NCBI GenBank assembly: GCA_023452965.1
Contig: JAEXUU010000747.1
Coordinates: 1-5,453 of the forward strand
Source of the DNA: Pseudomonadota bacterium
GTDB taxonomy: Bacteria > Pseudomonadota > Alphaproteobacteria > Rhizobiales > Beijerinckiaceae
Length of the DNA: 5,453 nt
Direction: 5' to 3'
Position numbers and translations under genes: made by a program. Of this stretch, positions 1-5,453 are shown in pieces. How positions within the stretch are numbered: the stretch's first letter is position 1; each line of letters opens with the position of its first letter. Below the pieces are notes generated by a model that did no database searches, had not been told where the DNA came from, and was given only the letters and a program-made list of their open reading frames with translations.

Positions 1-107
1 CTCGACCGCCCGGACCAGCGGCGCCCTGGCGAAAAGCGAAGGCTTCTTCGCCTTGAAATGCCGGGTGAGGCCGCGAGCCTCGACCATCGTCTCCGCGCCC
101 CTGTCGC

Positions 108-111
<4 letters not shown>
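1..111 (-). CDS. ABC transporter ATP-binding protein, DppF/OppF type (N-terminal 37 residues only)
   Basis: This is the N-terminus of the second ATPase of a dipeptide/oligopeptide-type ABC importer, a cytoplasmic subunit that would pair with the upstream DppD-like ATPase to drive uptake. The ATG at 111-109 overlaps the stop codon of that ATPase as ATGA, the usual arrangement of translationally coupled D and F subunits. The 37 codons are open to the left edge. They read MSDRGAETMVEARGL, then a short basic stretch TRHFKAKKPSLFARAPLVRAVE. That matches the family N-terminus: the first beta strand (V-x-A-R-G-L), the 'K-x-F' segment and the insertion before the 'V-x-A-V-(D/E)' strand, which separates F-type from D-type subunits. 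The Walker motifs lie outside the window, so the call rests on this N-terminal pattern and the gene order. The substrate cannot be told. Confidence 0.85.
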
Positions 112-1154
<1,043 letters not shown>

Positions 1155-1160
1155 GCGAGT

Positions 1161-1178
1161 TGGTCCCACGCGGAACCA
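1161..1178 (-). promoter_or_regulatory. Hairpin covering the ribosome binding site of the ABC ATPase gene
   Basis: In the minus-strand transcript UGGUUCC (1178-1172), a GCGU loop (1171-1168) and GGGACCA (1167-1161) can form a 7-base-pair stem with one U-G wobble. The GGGA that would serve as Shine-Dalgarno sequence (1167-1164, 9 bases before the ATG at 1154) is in the 3' arm. Folding would therefore hide it. As DNA the same 18 bases are an imperfect palindrome with TGGT...ACCA ends, so a protein operator is an equally possible reading. Confidence 0.45.
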
Positions 1179-1186
1179 GCGTGGCG

Positions 1187-1197
1187 CATTCCACGGT
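1187..1197 (-). repeat. Copy A of an 11-base direct repeat (plus-strand CATTCCACGGT)
   Basis: The plus-strand sequence CATTCCACGGT recurs exactly at 1304-1314, 117 bases to the right. The similarity extends left, with GTGGCG (1181-1186) before this copy and GTGGC (1299-1303) before the other, that is, the same sequence apart from one inserted base. The copy sits 33-43 bases before the ABC-gene start codon, and CGTGG (1180-1184) forms a short inverted repeat with its CCACG (1191-1195). This is probably a binding site of the regulator of the divergent region. Confidence 0.5.
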
Positions 1198-1303
1198 CCG
1201 CGTCGATAGCATCGCCGCAAACAGCACAGCTCTGACCCCTCGCGCTTTTTTCAAGCTTGCATGCATCCTGCCCCGCCGGCGGCGGCGGACGCAAGTAAGT
1301 GGC

Positions 1304-1328
1304 CATTCCACGGTGTTGCCGTGGCATG
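1304..1328. promoter_or_regulatory. Imperfect palindrome of two facing motif copies (copies B and C), candidate operator
   Basis: CATTCCACGG (1304-1313) and CCGTGGCATG (1319-1328) are inverted repeats matching at 9 of 10 positions around a 5-base centre, TGTTG. The left arm is the exact second copy of the repeat at 1187-1197 and the right arm is a third copy in opposite orientation with one change. A 25-base near-symmetric element between two divergent genes, with a further half-site over 100 bases away, is the classic look of a dimeric regulator's main operator plus auxiliary site. The regulator family is unknown. Confidence 0.5.
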
Positions 1329-1384
1329 CATGGCTGAGGCGCGGTCAGGTCTGTCGCATCGCGGGAGAACTCTGTTATTCAGGC

Positions 1385-1411
1385 GCGCGTCCGGCGATCC
1401 TCCGGACGAGC
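1385..1411 (+). promoter_or_regulatory. GC-rich inverted repeat in the otnK leader
   Basis: CGTCCGG (1388-1394) and CCGGACG (1402-1408) are perfect inverted repeats with a 7-base loop. After one mismatch, two more pairs extend the stem to 1385 and 1411. It lies about 40 bases before the otnK start. There is no T-run after it, so it is not a terminator; it could be an operator or a leader hairpin. Short GC-rich repeats of this size do arise by chance in such DNA. Confidence 0.3.
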
Positions 1412-1433
1412 CGACGACCTGAAGAGCCGACGA
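1408..1433 (+). repeat. 10-base direct repeat before the otnK ribosome binding site
   Basis: GAGCCGACGA occurs at 1408-1417 and again at 1424-1433, start to start 16 bases. The second copy runs into the purine-rich GAGGAAG (1432-1438), the likely ribosome binding site of otnK. It may be a small local duplication or a tandem protein site; nothing in the sequence decides between them. Confidence 0.35.
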
Positions 1434-1447
1434 GGAAGCGCAAGACC

Positions 1448-2713
1448 ATGCTGCTGGGTGTGATCGCCGACGACATGACCGGGGCGACCGATGTCGCGCT
1501 GATGCTGAACCGCGCCGGCATGCGCACCCTTCAGGTCATCGGCGCGCCGGCAAAAGGGGCGAAACTTCCCGAGGCGGACGCCGTCGTCGTCGCCCTGAAG
1601 TCGCGTACCAACCCGGTCGCCGAGGCCGTCGCCGATTCGCTTGCCGCCTGCGAGGCCCTGCTCGCCGCGGGCGCCCGCCAGATCCTGTTCAAGTACTGCT
1701 CGACCTTCGATTCGACCGCGCAGGGCAATATCGGCCCGGTGGCGGATGCGTTGATGCAGCGCCTCGGCGCCAGCCAGGCGATCGTCTGCCCGGCCTTTCC
1801 GGCCAATGGCCGCTCGATCTTCCAGGGCTATCTCTTCGTCGGCGCCGTGCCGCTGCATGAAAGCTCGATGAAGGATCATCCGCTGACGCCGATGCGCGAT
1901 TCCAACCTGATGCGCCTGATGGGCGCGCAGACGCAGCATCCGGTCGGTCTCGTCGCCTATTCGGCCGTCTCGCAGGGGGCGAGCGCGGTGCGCAAGCGCC
2001 TGGCCGAGCTCGCCGCCGACGGCGTGCGCTATGTCGTCACCGACGCACTCGACAACGGCCATCTGATGGTGCTGGGCGAGGCGATCTCCGACCATGTCCT
2101 GCTCACCGGTGGTTCCGGCATCGCGATGGGCCTGCCCGAGAACTTCCGCAAGGCGGGGCTGCTGCCCTGGCGCGAGACCGCGACGCATCTCTCCGCGTCG
2201 GCCGGGCGCGCCGGCATCATCTCCGGCAGCTGCTCGACCGCGACGCGCGGCCAGATCGCTGCCGCCCGCGCTGCCGGCATTCCCGCGTTGAAGGTCGATC
2301 CGCTCGCCCTGGCCGACGGCTCGCAGAAGGCGGCGGATCTCGCCGCCTGGGCGCTCGCCCAGCCGGCCGACAAGCCCTTCCTGGTCTATTCGAGCGACGA
2401 TCCGGCCGAGGTCGCCTCCGTCCAGGACAAGCTCGGCCGCGAGAAGGCCGGCGAGACCGTCGAGCACGCTTTCGCGGAGACGGCGCGTCTTTTGATCGCG
2501 GGCGGTGTTTCCCGCCTGCTCGTCGCGGGCGGCGAGACCTCGGGCGCGGTGGTGCAGGGGCTCGATGTGCGCACCCTGGAAATCGGGCCGGAGATCGATC
2601 CGGGCGTGCCCTGGACCCGCGTCGTCGACGGTCCCGAGCTGGTGGTCGCGCTGAAGTCGGGCAATTTCGGCGCGCCCGACTTCTTCCTCAAGGCCTGGGA
2701 CCTGCTGCGCTGA
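1448..2713 (+). CDS. otnK: 3-oxo-tetronate kinase OtnK (DUF1537 four-carbon acid sugar kinase)
   Basis: This 421-residue cytoplasmic kinase should phosphorylate 3-oxo-tetronate (3-dehydro-L-erythronate / 3-dehydro-D-threonate type) to the 4-phosphate with ATP, in breakdown of four-carbon acid sugars toward dihydroxyacetone phosphate. The N-terminal substrate domain shows GVIADDMTGATD (4-15), LKSRTNPV (50-57), FKYCSTFDST (81-90), GNIGPV (93-98), NGRSIFQGYLFVG (120-132) and MKDHPLTPM (141-149). The C-terminal nucleotide domain shows SGSCS (259-263), AGGETSG (360-366), PGVPW (385-389) and LKSGNFG (402-408). As remembered, these blocks match OtnK proteins such as Haemophilus influenzae HI1011 more closely than D-threonate or D-erythronate kinases of the family. 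The ATG at 1448 is chosen over the open frame back to 1160 because homology begins exactly there, GAGGAAG (1432-1438) precedes it and the length is typical (about 410-430). It stands without otnC or otnI; the next gene starts 70 bases on and belongs to malonate metabolism. Confidence 0.92.
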   Translation: MLLGVIADDMTGATDVALMLNRAGMRTLQVIGAPAKGAKLPEADAVVVALKSRTNPVAEAVADSLAACEALLAAGARQILFKYCSTFDSTAQGNIGPVADALMQRLGASQAIVCPAFPANGRSIFQGYLFVGAVPLHESSMKDHPLTPMRDSNLMRLMGAQTQHPVGLVAYSAVSQGASAVRKRLAELAADGVRYVVTDALDNGHLMVLGEAISDHVLLTGGSGIAMGLPENFRKAGLLPWRETATHLSASAGRAGIISGSCSTATRGQIAAARAAGIPALKVDPLALADGSQKAADLAAWALAQPADKPFLVYSSDDPAEVASVQDKLGREKAGETVEHAFAETARLLIAGGVSRLLVAGGETSGAVVQGLDVRTLEIGPEIDPGVPWTRVVDGPELVVALKSGNFGAPDFFLKAWDLLR

Positions 2714-2730
2714 GGCAGGGCGGCGCGCGT

Positions 2731-2763
2731 TTGCACTGCGGGAAACTCGTATAGGATACGGGT
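2731..2763 (+). promoter_or_regulatory. Probable promoter and overlapping operator of the matAB operon
   Basis: TTGCAC (2731-2736) resembles a -35 box. The A/T-rich TATAGGATAC (2750-2759) would supply the -10, for example TAGGAT-like bases with a short spacer or GATACG with 18; the exact hexamer is unclear. An imperfect palindrome covers this part: ACTCGTAT (2745-2752), centre AGG, ATACGGGT (2756-2763), 7 of 8 positions symmetric. GTAT...ATAC symmetry is common in operators of FCD-type GntR regulators, the family of MatR of Rhizobium malonate operons, so repression relieved by malonate is a reasonable inference. No regulator gene is visible. Confidence 0.5.
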
Positions 2764-2783
2764 AGATCGGAGCGGGGGCAGGC

Positions 2784-4118
2784 ATGGACATGGCGTTTCT
2801 CGGTGATCTCCTGACGAGCGTCGCTGATCGCGGACGGGCGCTGATCAATTTCGAGCGCTTTTCGTCCGGCCGTCGCGAGCCGCTGGCCAAGCTCTGCGAG
2901 CATCTGCTCTCGGGGCGCGGCGAGGCGTCGGGCATGGCGCTGGCGCAGGCGGTGCTGGAGGAATGGGAGCGGCTCGACGCAGCCGGCCGGCTCGCCTTCT
3001 TCCAGATGCTTCAGGACCGCTTCGGGCCCGACCATGACCGCCTCGAAGCCGCGATCGCGCGCTATCGCGAGACGCCCGACGCGAGCGCGGTGTCGGAACT
3101 GCACCTCGCCTCCGAGCCGCGCCGGCAGGAACTCTTTCGCCGGCTCAATCTGGCGCCCGGCGGCACCCATGTGCTGGTCCGGATGCGCGAGAGCCTGCTC
3201 CAGATGCTGGAGGCCGAGCCCGGGCTCGCGGTGGTCGATGCCGATTTCCGGCATCTCTTCGCCTCCTGGTTCAACCGCGGCTTTCTGGTGCTGCGCCGGA
3301 TCGACTGGCACACCCCCGCCAATGTGCTCGAGAAGATCATCCGCTACGAGGCGGTCCACGCCATCGAGGACTGGGACGATCTGCGCCGCCGGCTCGAGCC
3401 GGCGGACCGGCGCTGCTTCGCCTTCTTCCACCCGCAGCTCGTCGACGAGCCGCTGATCTTCGTCGAGGTCGCGCTGACCGGCGAGATCCCGCGGCGTATC
3501 GACGATCTGCTCAGCGAGCAGCGCGAGGTCCTGCCGGCCTCGGCTGCGACCACGGCGGTGTTCTACTCGATCTCGAACTGCCAGGAGGGCCTGCGCGGCA
3601 TCTCCTTCGGCAATTTCCTGATCAAGCAGGTGGCCGAGGACCTGAAGCGCGAATTGCCGGGGCTCGACGTATTCGTGACCCTCTCGCCCGTGCCCGGCTT
3701 CGCGCGCTGGCTCGGCAAGGAGCTGGCCGAGCCGGCGGCGCTCGGCCTCGGCAACGAGGAGGCTGCGGCGCTGATGGCCAAGCCCGCCGAGGTCGCGGCG
3801 CTCGACGATGCCGGCCGCGCAAGGCGCGACAAGCTCCTCGGCCAGATGATGGCGCAGTACATGCTGCGGGCGCGCACAAGCTCGGGCCGGGTGATCGACC
3901 CGGTCGCGCGCTTCCATCTCGGCAATGGCGCGAGGCTGGAGCGCATCAATGTCGGCGGCAACCTGGCGGAGCGCGGCCTGCGCGAGTCGCATGGGGTGAT
4001 GGTCAACTACCGCTATGACCTCGCCGACATCGAGGCCAATCACGAGGCTTTCGCCAGCCGCAGCACGGTCGTCGCCTCGTCCGCCGTGAAGAAGCTCCTG
4101 CGCCCGGCCGGCGCCTGA
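2784..4118 (+). CDS. matA: Malonyl-CoA decarboxylase
   Basis: This 444-residue enzyme converts malonyl-CoA to acetyl-CoA and CO2 in the cytoplasm, the second step of malonate use. An N-terminal helical region (about 1-155) is followed by the GNAT-like catalytic domain. Family blocks are SWFNRGFLVLRRIDW (161-175), VLEKIIRYEAVHAI (181-194), HPQLVDEPLIFVEVALT (216-232), VFYSISNCQEGLRG (259-272), LSPVPGF (300-306), ARFHLGNGA (375-383) and NYRYDL (408-413). Aligned from memory to human malonyl-CoA decarboxylase, its catalytic Ser329 and His423 correspond to Ser301 and His378 here, and both are present. There is no signal peptide and no C-terminal peroxisomal SKL, as expected for a bacterium. The ATG at 2784 has GGAG (2769-2772) and a G-run upstream; a second ATG two codons later is possible. 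It precedes matB by 38 bases, giving the matAB order of rhizobia. Confidence 0.95.
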   Translation: MDMAFLGDLLTSVADRGRALINFERFSSGRREPLAKLCEHLLSGRGEASGMALAQAVLEEWERLDAAGRLAFFQMLQDRFGPDHDRLEAAIARYRETPDASAVSELHLASEPRRQELFRRLNLAPGGTHVLVRMRESLLQMLEAEPGLAVVDADFRHLFASWFNRGFLVLRRIDWHTPANVLEKIIRYEAVHAIEDWDDLRRRLEPADRRCFAFFHPQLVDEPLIFVEVALTGEIPRRIDDLLSEQREVLPASAATTAVFYSISNCQEGLRGISFGNFLIKQVAEDLKRELPGLDVFVTLSPVPGFARWLGKELAEPAALGLGNEEAAALMAKPAEVAALDDAGRARRDKLLGQMMAQYMLRARTSSGRVIDPVARFHLGNGARLERINVGGNLAERGLRESHGVMVNYRYDLADIEANHEAFASRSTVVASSAVKKLLRPAGA

Positions 4119-4156
4119 ACATCACGAACTGACATTGCCTGAAAGGACCCGCACTC

Positions 4157-5453
4157 ATGGGTAACCACCTCTTCGATCTCGTCCGGGCGCGAATTCCGGC
4201 GCCGGAAGCACGTTTCGCGCTGATCGATGACGGCCGGGTCTTCAGCTATGCCGATATGGTCGCGGCCTCCGGCCGTTACGCCGGTGCGCTGGTCGCGCTC
4301 GGCGTCAAGCCAGGCGATCGCGTCGCGGTCCAGGTCGAGAAGAGCATCGAGGCGCTCATGCTCTATCTCGGCACGGTTCGCGCCGGCGCCGTCTTCCTGC
4401 CGCTCAACACCGCCTACACCCCGGCCGAGATCGAGTATTTCCTCGGTGATGCCGAGCCGGCCGTCTTCGTCTGCGATCCTGCCCAGGCGCAGGCGCTGAA
4501 GCCCTATGCAGACAAGGCCGGCGCGAAGCTGGAGACGCTCGGCGTCGGCACCGGCAGCCTGCTCGACAAGGCCGCCGCCGCATCCGCCGACTTCGCCGAT
4601 GTCGCGCGCGGCGCCGACGATCTCGCCGCGATCCTCTACACCTCGGGCACGACCGGCCGCTCCAAGGGAGCGATGCTCAGCCACGACAATCTCTCGTCCA
4701 ACGCGCTGGCGCTGGTCGACTACTGGCGCTTCGGCAAGGACGACGTGCTGCTGCACGCGCTGCCGATCTTCCACACGCACGGCCTGTTCGTCGCCACCAC
4801 CACGGTGCTGTTCTCCGGTGCCTCGATGATCCTGCTGCCGAAGTTCGACCCGGAGCAGATCTTCAAGTACCTGCCGCAGGCGACCTGCATGATGGGCGTG
4901 CCGACCTTCTATGTCCGCCTGCTTCAGGACAAGCGCCTCGGCAAGGACACAACGGCCCATATGCGCCTGTTCGTTTCCGGCTCGGCGCCGCTGCTGGCCG
5001 AGACCCATCGCGAATGGCGCGAGCGCACCGGCCACGCCATCCTCGAGCGCTACGGCATGACCGAGACCAATATGAGCACCTCGAACCCCTATGCGGGCGA
5101 TCGGGTCGCCGGCACGGTCGGCTTCCCGTTGCCGGGCGTCTCGGCGCGCGTCGTCGATCCCGAGACGGGCAAGGAGCTCTCCCGCGACGAGATCGGCATG
5201 ATCGAGGTCAAGGGCCCGAACGTCTTCAAGGGCTATTGGCGCAACCCCGAGAAGACCAAGGCTGAGTTCCGCGAGGACGGCTTCTTCATCACCGGTGACC
5301 TCGGCAAGATCGATCCCGCCGGCTACGTCCATATCGTCGGGCGCGGCAAGGACCTGATCATCACCGGCGGCTACAACGTCTATCCGAAGGAAGTCGAGAC
5401 CGAGATCGACGAGATGCCGGGCGTGATCGAAAGCGCCGTGATCGGCTGCCCGC
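4157..5453 (+). CDS. matB: Malonyl-CoA synthetase (malonate-CoA ligase), C-terminus missing
   Basis: This acyl-adenylate-forming enzyme makes malonyl-CoA, AMP and PPi from malonate, CoA and ATP. The 432 codons in the window cover most of a protein that is about 500 residues in the family. Visible are the phosphate loop YTSGTTGRSKG (161-171), LPIFHTHGLF (202-211), MGVPTFYVRLL (246-256), SGSAPL (274-279), ERYGMTETNM (297-306), GTVGFPLP (319-326), the adenylate-binding TGDLG (379-383) and hinge region GRGKDL (395-400) followed by GGYNVYPKEVE (404-414). Much of the sequence agrees, as remembered, with Rhizobium leguminosarum MatB, including N-terminus MxNHLFD and SADDLAAILYTSGTTG-like text, so malonate is the likely substrate rather than a fatty acid. 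The catalytic lysine near the C-terminus lies beyond the right edge. AAAGGA (4142-4147) is a good ribosome binding site 9 bases before the ATG. It is probably co-transcribed with matA. Confidence 0.95.
   Translation, partial: MGNHLFDLVRARIPAPEARFALIDDGRVFSYADMVAASGRYAGALVALGVKPGDRVAVQVEKSIEALMLYLGTVRAGAVFLPLNTAYTPAEIEYFLGDAEPAVFVCDPAQAQALKPYADKAGAKLETLGVGTGSLLDKAAAASADFADVARGADDLAAILYTSGTTGRSKGAMLSHDNLSSNALALVDYWRFGKDDVLLHALPIFHTHGLFVATTTVLFSGASMILLPKFDPEQIFKYLPQATCMMGVPTFYVRLLQDKRLGKDTTAHMRLFVSGSAPLLAETHREWRERTGHAILERYGMTETNMSTSNPYAGDRVAGTVGFPLPGVSARVVDPETGKELSRDEIGMIEVKGPNVFKGYWRNPEKTKAEFREDGFFITGDLGKIDPAGYVHIVGRGKDLIITGGYNVYPKEVETEIDEMPGVIESAVIGCP

Larger units (their letters stand above)
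1155..1447. other. Divergent intergenic control region between the ABC operon and otnK
   Basis: These 293 bases separate two start codons pointing away from each other. Open frames crossing the stretch on both strands have no recognisable protein content, so I read it as non-coding. It holds a hairpin over the ABC-gene ribosome binding site, three copies of CCGTGG(A/C)ATG, and an inverted repeat and direct repeat in the otnK leader, each listed separately. An A/T-richer patch at 1244-1258 includes TTGAAA on the minus strand (1254-1249), a possible -35 for the ABC operon, but no good -10 follows at the right distance. On the plus strand TTATTC (1375-1380) is the most A/T-rich spot before otnK and also lacks a convincing -35. 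Promoters must exist here, but I cannot place them by eye. Confidence 0.7.

Noticed and set aside
1155..1220. Start of the DppD-like ATPase at TTG 1220 instead of ATG 1154.
   Set aside because: The additional 22 residues are arginine-rich and unlike the family, and they would cover repeat copy A and the hairpin. The ATG at 1154 has a reasonable ribosome binding site.
1245..1251. Run of T (TTTTTT) in the divergent region as a possible intrinsic terminator.
   Set aside because: No GC-rich stem precedes it on the plus strand, and no gene ends there.
1253..1264. AAGCTTGCATGC, identical to the HindIII-SphI start of pUC-type polylinkers.
   Set aside because: The match ends after 12 bases and the flanks are ordinary for this genome, so vector contamination or a cloning junction is not supported.
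1160..1447. N-terminal extension of the otnK reading frame back to 1160 (96 extra codons).
   Set aside because: The extension resembles no protein, crosses the repeat-rich control region, and the kinase family starts exactly at the ATG at 1448, which has a purine-rich ribosome binding site.
2701..2730. CCTGC...GCAGG around the otnK stop codon as a terminator.
   Set aside because: The stem is only 5 pairs with a 9-base loop and no T-run follows, so read-through from otnK into matA cannot be excluded.
4119..4156. A separate promoter for matB in the 38-base gap after matA.
   Set aside because: The gap has a good ribosome binding site but no recognisable -35/-10 pair; co-transcription with matA explains it best.
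1379..5332. Long open frames on the minus strand opposite otnK, matA and matB (at about 1379-2935, 2688-4043 and 4040-5332), and one on the plus strand opposite the ABC gene (162-1235).
   Set aside because: They are the usual mirror frames of GC-rich genes, rich in Arg, Ala, Gly and His, with no recognisable domain, while the opposite strand encodes well-conserved enzymes.

Overview
The window is GC-rich (roughly two thirds G+C by eye) with a strong GC bias at third codon positions. All five genes look like those of an alphaproteobacterium, most likely of the order Hyphomicrobiales. The malonyl-CoA synthetase and malonyl-CoA decarboxylase resemble the MatB and MatA proteins of Rhizobium. The genus cannot be fixed by reading alone; a Bosea- or Chelatococcus-like chromosome is a guess. 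No RNA gene, mobile element, CRISPR array or phage gene is visible.

Layout. Bases 1-1154 (minus strand) hold the start of an ABC-transporter operon of the dipeptide/oligopeptide type: a complete DppD/OppD-like ATPase, then, after a 4-base ATGA overlap, the first 37 codons of a DppF/OppF-like ATPase that runs off the left edge. Bases 1155-1447 are a 293-base divergent control region. It carries three copies of a 10-base motif CCGTGG(A/C)ATG, a hairpin that would cover the ribosome binding site of the ABC gene, and an inverted repeat plus a direct repeat in the leader of the rightward gene. Bases 1448-2713 (plus strand) encode a DUF1537-family kinase that matches 3-oxo-tetronate kinase (OtnK). 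Bases 2714-2783 hold a probable promoter overlapped by an imperfect palindrome. Bases 2784-4118 encode malonyl-CoA decarboxylase (MatA), and from 4157 to the right edge lies malonyl-CoA synthetase (MatB), cut off near its C-terminus.

How they work together. matA and matB form a two-gene malonate module: MatB activates malonate with ATP and CoA, and MatA decarboxylates the malonyl-CoA to acetyl-CoA. A palindrome over the presumed promoter suggests control by a malonate-responsive regulator, but no regulator gene is in the window. otnK belongs to a separate pathway, the breakdown of four-carbon acid sugars, where it phosphorylates a 3-oxo-tetronate before an OtnC aldolase-type step. No otnC, otnI or dehydrogenase gene accompanies it here. 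Its shared control region with the ABC operon makes it possible, but unproven, that the transporter brings in its substrate.

The genes themselves are well-known metabolic families. I see no evidence of a wholly new system. What deserves a second look is the regulatory DNA between the operons and the unusual pairing of otnK with a peptide-type ABC transporter.
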